Source: Saccoglossus kowalevskii
Taxonomy: Eukaryota; Hemichordata; Enteropneusta; Harrimaniidae
DNA length: 36,861 nt
Reading direction: 5' to 3'
Assembly (NCBI RefSeq): GCF_000003605.2
Contig: NW_003120807.1
Span: 1 to 36,861 of the forward strand
A program made the translations under genes and the position numbers. The notes beneath the pieces were generated by a model. The model ran no database searches and was not told where the DNA came from. It saw only the letters and a list, made by a program, of their open reading frames with translations. Each line of letters opens with the position of its first letter. The stretch's first letter is position 1. Positions 25,965-36,233 of this stretch are shown here, one piece after another.

Positions 25965-26355
25965 TGAATATAATAGCTGTACAAGTACACCGAACACTGT
26001 GAATACTAAGAATATAATAGCTGTACAGGTACATCGAATACTGTGAATACTGAGAATATAATCGCTGTACAAGTACACCGAACACAGTGAATACTAAGAA
26101 TATAATAGCTGTACAAGTACACCGAACACTGTGAATACTGAGAACATAATAGCTGTACATGTGCACCTAGCACTGTGAATACTAAGAATATAATAGCTGT
26201 ACAGGTACACCGAATACTGTGAATACTGAGAATATAATAGCTGTACAAGTACACCGAACACAGTGAATACTAAGAATATAATAGGTGTACAAGTACACCG
26301 AACACTGCGAATACTGAGAATACAATAGCTGTACAAGTACACCGAAAACTGTGAA
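25965..26355 (+). repeat. Higher-order segment P, partial copy 3
   Basis: Aligns with 3646-4036 at an offset of 22319, including the type II marker at 26161 and the units CAGGTACATCGAATAC and CAGGTACACCGAATAC on either side. It leads into segment Q copy 3. Confidence 0.8.
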
Positions 26356-27020
26356 TACTGAGAATATAATAGCTGTACAAGAACACCGAACACTGTGAAT
26401 ACTGAGAATATAATAGCTGTACATGTATACCGAACACTGTAAATACTGAGAATATAACAGGTGTACAAGTACACCGAACACTCTGAATACTGAGAATATA
26501 ATAGCTGTACATGTACACCGAACACAGTGAATACTGAGAATATAATAGCTGTACAATTACAACGAACACTGTGAATACTGAGAATATAATAGCTGTACAA
26601 GTACACCGAACAGTGTGAATACTGAGAATATAATAGCTGTACAAGTACACCGAACACAGTGAATACTGAGAATATAATAGCTGTACATGTACACCGAACA
26701 CAGTGAATACTGAGAAAATAATAGCTGTACAAGTACACCGAACACTGTGAATACTGAGAATATAATAGCTGTACATGTACACCGAACACTGTGAATACTG
26801 AGAATATAATAGGTGTACAAGTACACCGAACACTCTGAATACTGAGAATATAATAGCTGTACATGTACACCGAACACAGTGAATACTGAGAATATAATAG
26901 CTGTACAAGTACAACGAACACTGTGAATACTGAGAATATAATAGCTGTACAAGTACACCGAACACTGTGAATACTGAGAATATAATAGCTGTACAAGTAC
27001 ACCGAACACGGTGAATACTA
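26270..27020 (+). repeat. Segment Q, copy 3
   Basis: Aligns with 3951-4745 with a net loss of one unit (offset 22319 at the left, 22275 at the closing AAGAACAAAATAG). Nearly all units are G20, so minus-strand frames 26094-27002, 26270-27046 and 26557-27216 overlap in three registers. Private changes include ATATAACAGG near 26452 and GAACAGTGTG near 26608. Confidence 0.8.
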
Positions 27021-27698
27021 AGAACAAAATAGCTGTACAAGTACATCGAACACAGTGAATACTAAGAATATAATAGCTGTACAAGTACACCGAACATAGT
27101 GAATACTGAGAATATAATAGCTGTACAAGTACACCGAACACTGTGAATACTAAGAATATAATAGCTGTACAAGTACACCGAACACAGTGAATACTACAAA
27201 TATAATAGCTGTACAATTACACCGAACACAGTGAATACTGAGAATATAATAGCTGTACAAGTACACGGAATACTGTGAATATTGAGAATATAATAGGTGT
27301 ACAAGTACACCGAACACTCTGAATACTGAGAATATAATAGCTGTACAAGTACACCGAACACTGTGAATACTAAGAATATAATAGCTATACAAGTACACCG
27401 AACACAGTGAATACTACAAATATAATAGCTGTACAAGTACACCGAACACAGTGAATACTGAGAATATAATAGGTGTACAAGTACACCGAACACTGTGAAT
27501 ACTGAGAATATGATAGCTGTACAAGTACATCGAACACTGCTAATACTAAGAATATAATAGCTGTACAAGTGCACCGAACACAGTGAATACTGAGAATATA
27601 ATAGCTGTACAAGTACACCGAACACTGTGAATACTGAGAATATAATAGCTGTGCAAGTACAAAGAACACTGTGAATACTGAGAATATAATAGCTGTAC
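26701..27698 (+). repeat. Higher-order segment C, uninterrupted copy
   Basis: Its left part (to 27442) aligns with 11101-11842 and its right part (from 27167) with 12901-13430, at offsets that differ by 1334 bp. The 11.1-13.4 kb region is therefore the same order with about 1.33 kb extra, which contains segment B copy 3 and the 293-bp duplication. Two ACTACAAATATAATAG units (27197 and 27417) lie 220 bp apart and offer a homologous site for that rearrangement. Confidence 0.82.
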
Positions 27699-27751
27699 AT
27701 GTACACCGAACACGGTGAATAGTGAGAATATAATAGTTGTACAAGTACACC

Positions 27752-28570
27752 GAACACAGTGAATACTAAGAATATAATAGCTGTACAAGTACACCGAACA
27801 CTGTGAATACTGAGAACATAATAGCTGTACATGTGCACCTAGCACTTTTAATACTAAGAATATAATAGCTGTACAGGTACACCGAATACTGTGAATACTG
27901 AGAATATAATAGCTGTACAAGTACACCGAACACAGTGAATACTAAGAATATAATAGGTGTACAAGTACACCGAACACTGCGAATACTGAGAATACAATAG
28001 CTGTACAAGTACACCGAACACTGTGAATACTGAGAATATAATAGCTGTACATGTACACCGAACACAGTGAATACTGAGAATATAATAGCTGTACAAGTAC
28101 ACCGAACACTGTGAATACTGAGAATATAATAGCTGTACATGTACACCGAACACTCTAAATACTGAGAATATAATAGGTGTACAAGTACACCGAACAATCT
28201 GAATGCTGAGAATATAATAGCTGTACATGTACACCGAACACAGTGAATACTGAGAATATAATAGCTGTACAAGTACAACGAACACTGTGAATACTGAGAA
28301 TATAATAGCTGTACAAGTACACCGAACACTGTGTATACTGAGAATATAATAGCTGTACAAGTACACCGAACACTGTGAATACTAAGAACATAATAGCTGT
28401 ACAAGTACATCGAACACAGTGAATACTGAGAATATAATAGCTGTACATGTACACCGAACACAGTGACTACTGAGAAAATAATAGCTGTACAAGTACACCG
28501 AACACTGTGAATACTGAGAATATAATAGCTGTACATGTACACCGAACACAGTGAATACTAAGAATATAAT
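27752..28570 (+). repeat. Higher-order segment N, copy 2
   Basis: Partner of 19730-20460 with two extra units. Private changes include CACTTTTAATAC near 27844, CACTCTAAATAC near 28150 and GAATGCTGAG near 28201. Confidence 0.77.
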
Positions 28571-28689
28571 AGCTGTACAAGTACACCAAACACAGTGAAT
28601 ACTGAGAATATAATAGCTGTACAAGTACACGGAACACTGTGAATATTGAGAATATAATAGCTGTACATGTACACCGAACACTATGAATA

Positions 28690-29376
28690 CTAAGAATATA
28701 ATAGTTGTACAAGTAGACCGAACACAGTGAATATTAAGAATATAATAGGTGTACAAGTACACCGAACACTGTGAATACTGATAATATAATTGCTGTACAT
28801 GTACACACAACACAGTGAATACTGAGAACATAATAGTTGTATAAGTACACCGAACACTAAGAATACTAAGAATATAATAGTTGTACAAGTACACCGAACA
28901 CTGTGAATACTGAGAATATAATAGTTGTACAAGTACACCGATCACTGTGAATACTAAGAATATAATAGCTGTACAAGTACACCGAACACAGTGAATACTG
29001 AGAATATAATAGCTGTACAAGTACACCGAACACTGTGAATACTAAGAATATAATAGCTGTACAAGTACATCGAAAACTGTGAATACTGAGAATATAATAG
29101 CTGTACACGTACACCGAACACAGTGAATACTAAGAATATAATAGCTGTACAAGTACACCGAACACTGGGAATACTGAGAACATAATAGCTGTACATGTGC
29201 ACCTAGCACTGTGAATACTAAGAATATAATAGCTGTACAGGTACACCGAATACTGTGAATACTGAGAATATAATAGCTGTACAAGTACACCGATCACTGT
29301 GAATACTAAGAATATATTAGCTGTACAAGTACACCGAACACAGTGAATACTGAGAATATAATAGCTGTACAAGTAC
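28690..29376 (+). repeat. Higher-order segment G, copy 2
   Basis: Aligns with 24569-25255 at a constant offset of 4121, including both type I markers (25076/29197). Private changes are GTAGACCGAAC near 28715, GAATATTAAG near 28730 and AATATATTAG near 29312. Its right end runs straight into a short unit at 29373. Confidence 0.84.
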
Positions 29377-29584
29377 AACTAAGAATATAATAGCTGTACA
29401 TGTACACCGAACACTGTGAATACTAAGAATATAATAGCTGTACACGTACACCGAATACTGTGAATACTAAGAACATAATAGCTGTACAAGTACATCGAAC
29501 ACAGTGAATACTAAGAATAAAATAGCTGTACAAGTACACCGAACACAGTGAATACTAAGAATATAATAGCTGTACAAGTACACC

Positions 29585-30235
29585 GAACACTGTGAATACT
29601 GAGAATATAATAGCTGTACATGTACACCGAACACTGTGAATACTGAGAATATAATAGCTGTACAAGTACAACTAAGAATATAATAGCTGTACATGTACAC
29701 CGAACATTGTGAATACTAAGAATATAATAGCTGTACACGTACACCGAATACTGTGAATACTGAGAAAATAATAGCTGTACAAGTACACCGAACACTGTGA
29801 ATACTGAGAATATAATAGCTGTACAAGTACACCGAACACTGTGAATACTAAGAAGATAATAGCTGTACAAGTACATCGAACACAGTGAATACTAAGAATA
29901 AAATAGCTGTACAAGTACACCGAACACAGTGAATACTAAGAATATAATAGCTGTACAAGTACACCGAACACTGTGAATACTGAGAATATAATAGCTGTAC
30001 ATGTACACCGAACACTATGCATACTAAGAATATAATAGTTGTACAAGAACACCGAACACTGTGAATACTGAGAATATAATAGATGTACAAGTACACCGAT
30101 CACTGTGAATACTAAGAATATAATAGTTGTACATGTATACCGAACACAGTGAATACTAAGAATATAATAGGTGTACAAGTACACCGAACACTGTGAATAC
30201 TGATAATATACTAGCTGTACATGTACACCGAACAC
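29585..30235 (+). repeat. Higher-order segment F, copy 3
   Basis: Aligns with 32077-32727 at a constant offset of 2492, checked at the short unit (29666/32158), AGAAGATA (29851/32343) and TGATAATATA (30201/32693). A second short unit at 29373, 293 bp upstream, lies just outside this copy. Confidence 0.84.
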
Positions 30236-30354
30236 TATGAATACTGAGAGTATAATAGTTGTACAAGAACACCGAACACTGTGAATACTGAGAATATAAT
30301 AGATGTACAAGTACACCGATCACTGTGATACTGAGAATATAATAGCTGTACATG

Positions 30355-31012
30355 TACACCGAACACAGTGAATACTGAGAATATAATAGCTGTACAAGTA
30401 CACCGAACACTGTGAATACTAAGAATATAATAGCTGTACAAGTACATCGAAAACTGTGAATACTGAGAATATAATAGCTGTACACGTACACCGAACACAG
30501 TGAATACTAAGAATATAATAGCTGTACAAGTACACCGAACACTGGGAATACTGAGAACATAATAGCTGTACATGTGCACCTAGCACTGTGAATACTAAGA
30601 ATATAATAGCTGTACAGGTACACCGAATACTGTGAATACTGAGAATATAATAGCTGTACAAGTACACCGAACACAGTGAATACTACGAATATAAAAGGTG
30701 TACAAGTACACCGAACACTGAGAATACTGAGAATACAATAGCTGTACAAGTACACCGAACACTGTGAATACTGAGAATATAATAGCTGTACATGTACACC
30801 GAACACTGTGAATACTGAGAATATAATAGGTGTACAAGTACACCGAACACTCTGAATACTGAGAAAATAATAGCTGTACATGTACACCGAACACAGTGAA
30901 CACTGAGAATATAATAGCTGTACAAGTACAACGAACACTATGAATACTGAGAATATAATAGCTGTACAAGTACACAGAGCACTGTGAATACTGAGAATAT
31001 AATAGCTGTACA
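30355..31012 (+). repeat. Higher-order segment A, copy with type I marker at 30574
   Basis: Aligns with 8552-9209 at an offset of 21803. It retains ATATAAAAGGTG near 30690, CAGTGAACACTG near 30897 and CAGAGCACTG near 30974. A one-base deletion (CACTGTGATACTG near 30325) lies just before it. Confidence 0.8.
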
Positions 31013-31298
31013 TGTACACCGAACACTGTGAATACTAAGAATATAATAGGTGTACAAGTACACCGAACACTATGAATACTATGAATAAAATAGCTGTACA
31101 AGTACACCGAACACAGTGAATACTAAGAATATAATAGCTGTACAAGTACACCGAACACTGTGAATACTGAGAATATAATAGGTGTACAAGTACACCGAAC
31201 ACTATGAATACTAAGAAAATAATAGCTGTACATGTACACCGAACACAGTGAACACTGAGAATATAATAGCTGTACAAGTACACCGAACACTGTGAATA

Positions 31299-31985
31299 CT
31301 AAGAATATAATAGTTGTACAAGTACACAGAACACAGTGAATACTAAGAATATAATAGGTGTACAAGTACACCGAACACTGTGAATACTGATAATATAATA
31401 GCTGTACATGTACACCGAACACAGTGAATACTGAGAACATAATAGTTGTATAAGTACACCGAACACTATGAATACTAAGAATATAATAGTTGTACAAGTA
31501 CACCGAACACTGTGAATACTGAGAATATAATAGTTGTACAAGTACACCGATCACTGTGAATACTAAGAATATAATAGCTGTACAAGTACACCGAACACAG
31601 TGAATACTGAGAATATAATAGCTGTACAAGTACACCGAACACTGTGAATACTAAGAATATAATAGCTGTACAAGTACATCGAAAACTGTGAATACTGAGA
31701 ATATAATAGCTGTACACGTACACCGAACACAGTGAATACTAAGAATATAATAGCTGTACAAGTACACCGAACACTGGGAATACTGAGAACATAACAGCTG
31801 TACATGTGCACCTAGCACTGTGAATACTAAGAATATAATAGCTGTACAGGTACACCGAATACTGTGAATACTGAGAATATAATAGCTGTACAAGTACACC
31901 GATCACTGTGAATACTAAGAATATAATAGCTGTACAAGTACACCGAACACAGTGAATACTGAGAATATAATAGCTGTACAAGTAC
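31299..31985 (+). repeat. Higher-order segment G, copy 3
   Basis: Aligns with 24569-25255 at an offset of 6730. It lacks two of the rare G variants (it has ATAATAGCTG and GTACACCGAAC where other copies have ATAATTGCTG and GTACACACAAC), so it may be the older state or a converted copy. The type I marker is at 31806, preceded by ATAACAGCTG. Confidence 0.82.
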
Positions 31986-32813
31986 ACCGAACACTGTGAA
32001 TACTAAGAATATAATAGCTGTACAAGTACATCGAAAACTGTAAATACTGAGAATATAATAGCTGTACACGTACACCGAACACTGTGAATATTGAGAATAT
32101 AATAGCTGTACATGTACACCGAACACTGTGAATACTGAGAATATAATAGCTGTACAAGTACAACTAAGAATATAATAGCTGTACATGTACACCGAACACT
32201 GTGAATACTAAGAATATAATAGCTGTACACGTACACCGAATACTGTGAATACTGAGAAAATAATAGCTGTACAAGTACACCGAACACTGTGAATACTGAG
32301 AATATAATAGCTGTACAAGTACACCGAACACTGTGAATACTAAGAAGATAATAGCTGTACAAGTACATCGAACACAGTGAATACTAAGAATAAAATAGCT
32401 GTACAAGTACACCGAACACAGTGAATACTAAGAATATAATAGCTGTACAAGTACACCGAACACTGTGAATACTGAGAATATAATAGCTGTACATGTACAC
32501 CGAACACTATGCATACTAAGAATATAATAGTTGTACAAGAACACCGAACACTGTGAATACTGAGAATATAATAGATGTACAAGTACACCGATCACTGTGA
32601 ATACTAAGAATATAATAGTTGTACATGTATACCGAACACAGTGAATACTAAGAATATAATAGGTGTACAAGTACACCGAACACTGTGAATACTGATAATA
32701 TACTAGCTGTACATGTACACCGAACACAGTGAATACTGAGAACATAATAGTTGTACAAGTACACCGAACACTATGAATACTAAGAATATAATAGTTGTAC
32801 AAGTACACCGAAC
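31958..32813 (+). repeat. Higher-order segment F, copy 4
   Basis: Aligns with 23395-24250 at a constant offset of 8563 with few differences. Together with the next segment it forms a larger duplicate of 23.4-25.15 kb. Two extra units separate the F and G parts here compared with the first locus. Confidence 0.85.
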
Positions 32814-32885
32814 ACTGTGAATACTGAGAATATAATAGTTGTACAAGTACACCAATCACTGTGAATACTTAGAATATAATAGCTG

Positions 32886-33800
32886 TACAAGTACACCGAA
32901 CACAGTGAATACTAAGAATATAATAGCTGTACACGTACACCGAATACTGTGAATACTAAGAACATAATAGCTGTACAAGTACATCGAACACAGTGAATAC
33001 TAAGAATAAAATAGCTGTACAAGTACACCGAACACAGTGAATACTAAGAATATAATAGCTGTACAAGTACACCGAACACTGTGAATACTGAGAATATAAT
33101 AGCTGTACATGTACACCGAACACTATGAATACTAAGAATATAATAGTTGTACAAGAACACCGAACACTGTGAATACTGAGAATATAATAGCTGTACAAGT
33201 ACACCGATCACTGTGAATACTAAGAATATAATAGTTGTACAAGTACACAGAACACAGTGAATACTAAGAATATAATAGGTGTACAAGTACACCGAACACT
33301 GTGAATACTGATAATATAATTGCTGTACATGTACACACAACACAGTGAATACTGAGAACATAATAGTTGTATAAGCACACCGAACACTAAGAATACTAAG
33401 AATATAATAGTTGTACAAGTACACCGAACACTGTGAATACTGAGAATATAATAGTTGTACAAGTACACCGATCACTGTGAATACTAAGAATATAATAGCT
33501 GTACAAGTACACCGAACACAGTGAATACTGAGAATATAATAGCTGTACAAGTACACCGAACACTGTGAATACTAAGAATATAATAGCTGTACAAGTACAT
33601 CGAAAACTGTAAATACTGAGAATATAATAGCTGTACACGTACACCGAACACAGTGAATACTAAGATATATAGCTGTACAAGTACACCGAACACTGGGAAT
33701 ACTGAGAACATAACAGCTGTACATGTGCAACTAGCACTGTGAACACTAAGAATATAATAGCTGTACAGGTACACCGAATACTGTGAATACTGAGAATATA
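32886..33800 (+). repeat. Higher-order segment G, copy 4
   Basis: Aligns with 24235-25150 at an offset of 8651, falling to 8649 after a 2-bp deletion (TAAGATATATAGC near 33664). Private changes are GTATAAGCACACC near 33372 and the altered marker GTGCAACT at 33725. It abuts B copy 4 at about 33803. Confidence 0.84.
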
Positions 33801-33802
33801 AT

Positions 33803-34618
33803 AGGTGTACAAGTACATGGAACACTGTGAATACTGAGAATATGATAGCTGTACATGTACACCGAACACTGTGAATACTGAGAATATAATAGCTGTAAAA
33901 GTACATCGAACACTGCGAATACTAAGAATATAATAGCTGAACATGTACACCGAAAACTGTCAATAGTAAGAATATAATAGCTGTACACGTACACCGAATA
34001 CTGTGAATACTGAGAATATAATAGCTGTACAAGTACACCGAACACAGTGAATACTAAGAATATAATTGTTGTACATGTACACGGAACACTGTGAATACTG
34101 AGAATATAATAGCTGTAAAAGTACACGGAACACAGTGAATACTAAGAATATAATAGCTGTACAAGTACACCGAACACAGTAAATATTGAGAATATAATAG
34201 CTGTACAAGTACACCGAACTCAGTGAATACTAAGAATATAATAGGTGTACAAGTACACCGAACACTGCGAAAACTGAAAATACAATAGCTGTACATGTAC
34301 ACCGAACACAGTGAATACTGAGAATATAATAGCTGTACAAGTACACCGAACACTGTGAATACTGAGAATATAATAGCTGTACATGTACACCGAACACTGT
34401 GAATACTGAGAATATAATAGCTGTACAAGTACAACTAAGAATATAATAGCTGTACATGTACACCGAACACTGTGAATACTAAGAATATAATAGCTGTACA
34501 CGTACACCGAATACTATGAATACTGAGAAAATAATAGCTGTACAAGTACACCGAACACTATGAATACTGAGAATATAATAGCTGTACAAGTACACCGAAC
34601 ACTGTGAATACTGAGAAT
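33803..34618 (+). repeat. Higher-order segment B, copy 4
   Basis: Aligns with 11827-12642 at a constant offset of 21976, including the short unit (12453/34429). Private changes are CATGGAAC near 33817, CAATAGTAAG near 33961 and CTGAAAATAC near 34274. Confidence 0.85.
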
Positions 34619-36233
34619 ATAATAGCTGTACAAGTACACCGAACACTGTGAATACTAAGAACATAATAGCTGTACAAGTACATCGAACACAGTGAATACT
34701 AAGAATAAAATAGCTGTACAAGTACACCGAACACTGTGAATACTGAGAACATAATAGTTGTACAAGTACACCGAACACTATGAATACTAAGAATATAATA
34801 GTTGTACAAGTACACCGAACACTGTGAATACTGAGAATATAATAGCTGTACAAGTACACTGATCACTGTGAATACTAAGAATATAATAGTTGCACAAGTA
34901 CACCGAACACAGTGAATACTAAGAATATAATAGGTGTACAAGTACACCGAACACTGTGAATACTGAGAATATAATAGCTGTACATGTACACCGAACACAG
35001 TGAATACTGAGAACATAATAGTTGTACAAGTACACCGAACACTATTAATACTAATAATATAATAGTTGTACAAGTACACTGAACACTGTGAATACTGAGA
35101 ATATAATAGTTGTACAAGTACACCGATCACTGTGAATACTAAGAATATAATAGCTGTACAAGTACACCGAACACAGTGAATACTGAGAATATAATAGCTG
35201 TACAGGTACACCGAACACTGGCAATACTGAGAATATAATAGCTGTACATGTACACCGAACACTGTGAATACTGAGAATATAATAGCTGTACAAGTACATC
35301 GAACACTGTGAATACGAAGAATATAATAGCTGTACAAGTACACCGAACACAGTGAATACTGAGAATATAATAGCTGTACAAGTACACCAAACACAGTGAA
35401 TACTGAGAATATAATAGCATGTACAAGTACACCGAATACTGTGAATACTAAGAATATAATAGCTGTAAAAGTACACCGAACACTGTGAATACTAAGAACA
35501 TAATAGGTGTACAAGTACACCGAATACTTTTAATACTAAGAATATAATAGCTGTACAGGTACACCGAATACTGTGAATACTGAGAATATAATAGCTGTAC
35601 AAGTACACCGAACACAGTGAATACTAAGAATATAATAGGTGTACAAGTACACCGAACACTGCGAATACTGAGAATACAATAGCTGTACAAGTACACCGAA
35701 CACTGTGAATACTGAGAATATAATAGCTGTACATGTACACCGAACACAGTGAATACTGAGAATATAATAGCTGTACAAGTACACCGAACACTGTGAATAC
35801 TGAGAATATAATAGCTGTACATGTACACAGAACACTGTAAATACTGAGAATATAATAGCTGTACAAAGTACACCGAACACTGTGAATACTGAGAACATAA
35901 TATCTGTACATGTGCACCTAGCACTGTGAATACTAAGAATATAATAGCTGTACTGGTAAACCGAACACTGTGAATACTGAGAATATAATAGCTGTACAAG
36001 TACACCAAACACTGTGAATACTGAGAATATAATAGCTATACATGTACACCGAACACTGTGAATGCTAAGAATATAATAGCTGTACAAGTACAACGAACAC
36101 TGTGAATACTGAGAATATAATAGCTGTACAAGTACATCGAACACTGTGAATACTGAGAATATAATAGCTGTACAAGTACACCGAACACAGTGAATACTGA
36201 GAATATAATAGCTGTACAAGTACACCGAACACA
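34619..36233 (+). repeat. Mosaic array stretch near the right edge
   Basis: Starts with AAGAATAAAATAG and GAACATAATAGTTG units like segment D or L, then has CACTATTAATACTAATAAT near 35041, a type II marker at 35912, and from about 35960 an increasingly uniform run of G20 units close to the consensus. Single-base insertions occur near 35419 (ATAGCATGTAC) and 35866 (ACAAAGTAC). The long minus-strand open frame 35536-36804 (422 codons) reflects the uniform run. No gene seen. Confidence 0.6.

Larger units (their letters stand above)
2451..34457 (+). repeat. Short 29-bp unit lacking 15 bp (10 copies, dispersed)
   Basis: At 2451, 11016, 12453, 12746, 23595, 25428, 29373, 29666, 32158 and 34429 the sequence runs GTACAACTAAGAAT (ACTATG in the first), skipping the 15 bp that normally carry most of CCGAACACTGTGAAT. 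The unit is therefore 29 bp. Each copy sits in the same neighbourhood, between a unit ending GTACAAGTAC and a unit ending GTACATGTAC, so a single deletion followed by copying is the simplest reading. The spacing 293 (six normal units plus one short unit) occurs twice: 12453 to 12746 and 29373 to 29666. Coordinates span the first to the last copy. Confidence 0.88.
341..35922 (+). repeat. Punctuating variant unit with GTGCACCTAGC (25 copies, dispersed)
   Basis: A rare unit variant in which GTACACCGAAC is replaced by GTGCACCTAGC occurs at 341, 1747, 3096, 3842, 8771, 9607, 13567 (GTGTACC form), 14579, 15413, 15721, 16601, 17921, 18977, 19811, 21483, 22187, 23199, 25076, 26161, 27833, 29197, 30574, 31806, 33725 (GTGCAACT form) and 35912. 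The preceding unit nearly always carries GAACATAATAG. Two flanking contexts exist: type I follows a unit with CACTGGGAATAC (15 copies) and type II follows CACTGTGAATAC (9 copies); 15721 follows CACTCTG and looks like a junction. The coordinates span the first to the last copy; sequence between them is ordinary array. Confidence 0.9.
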
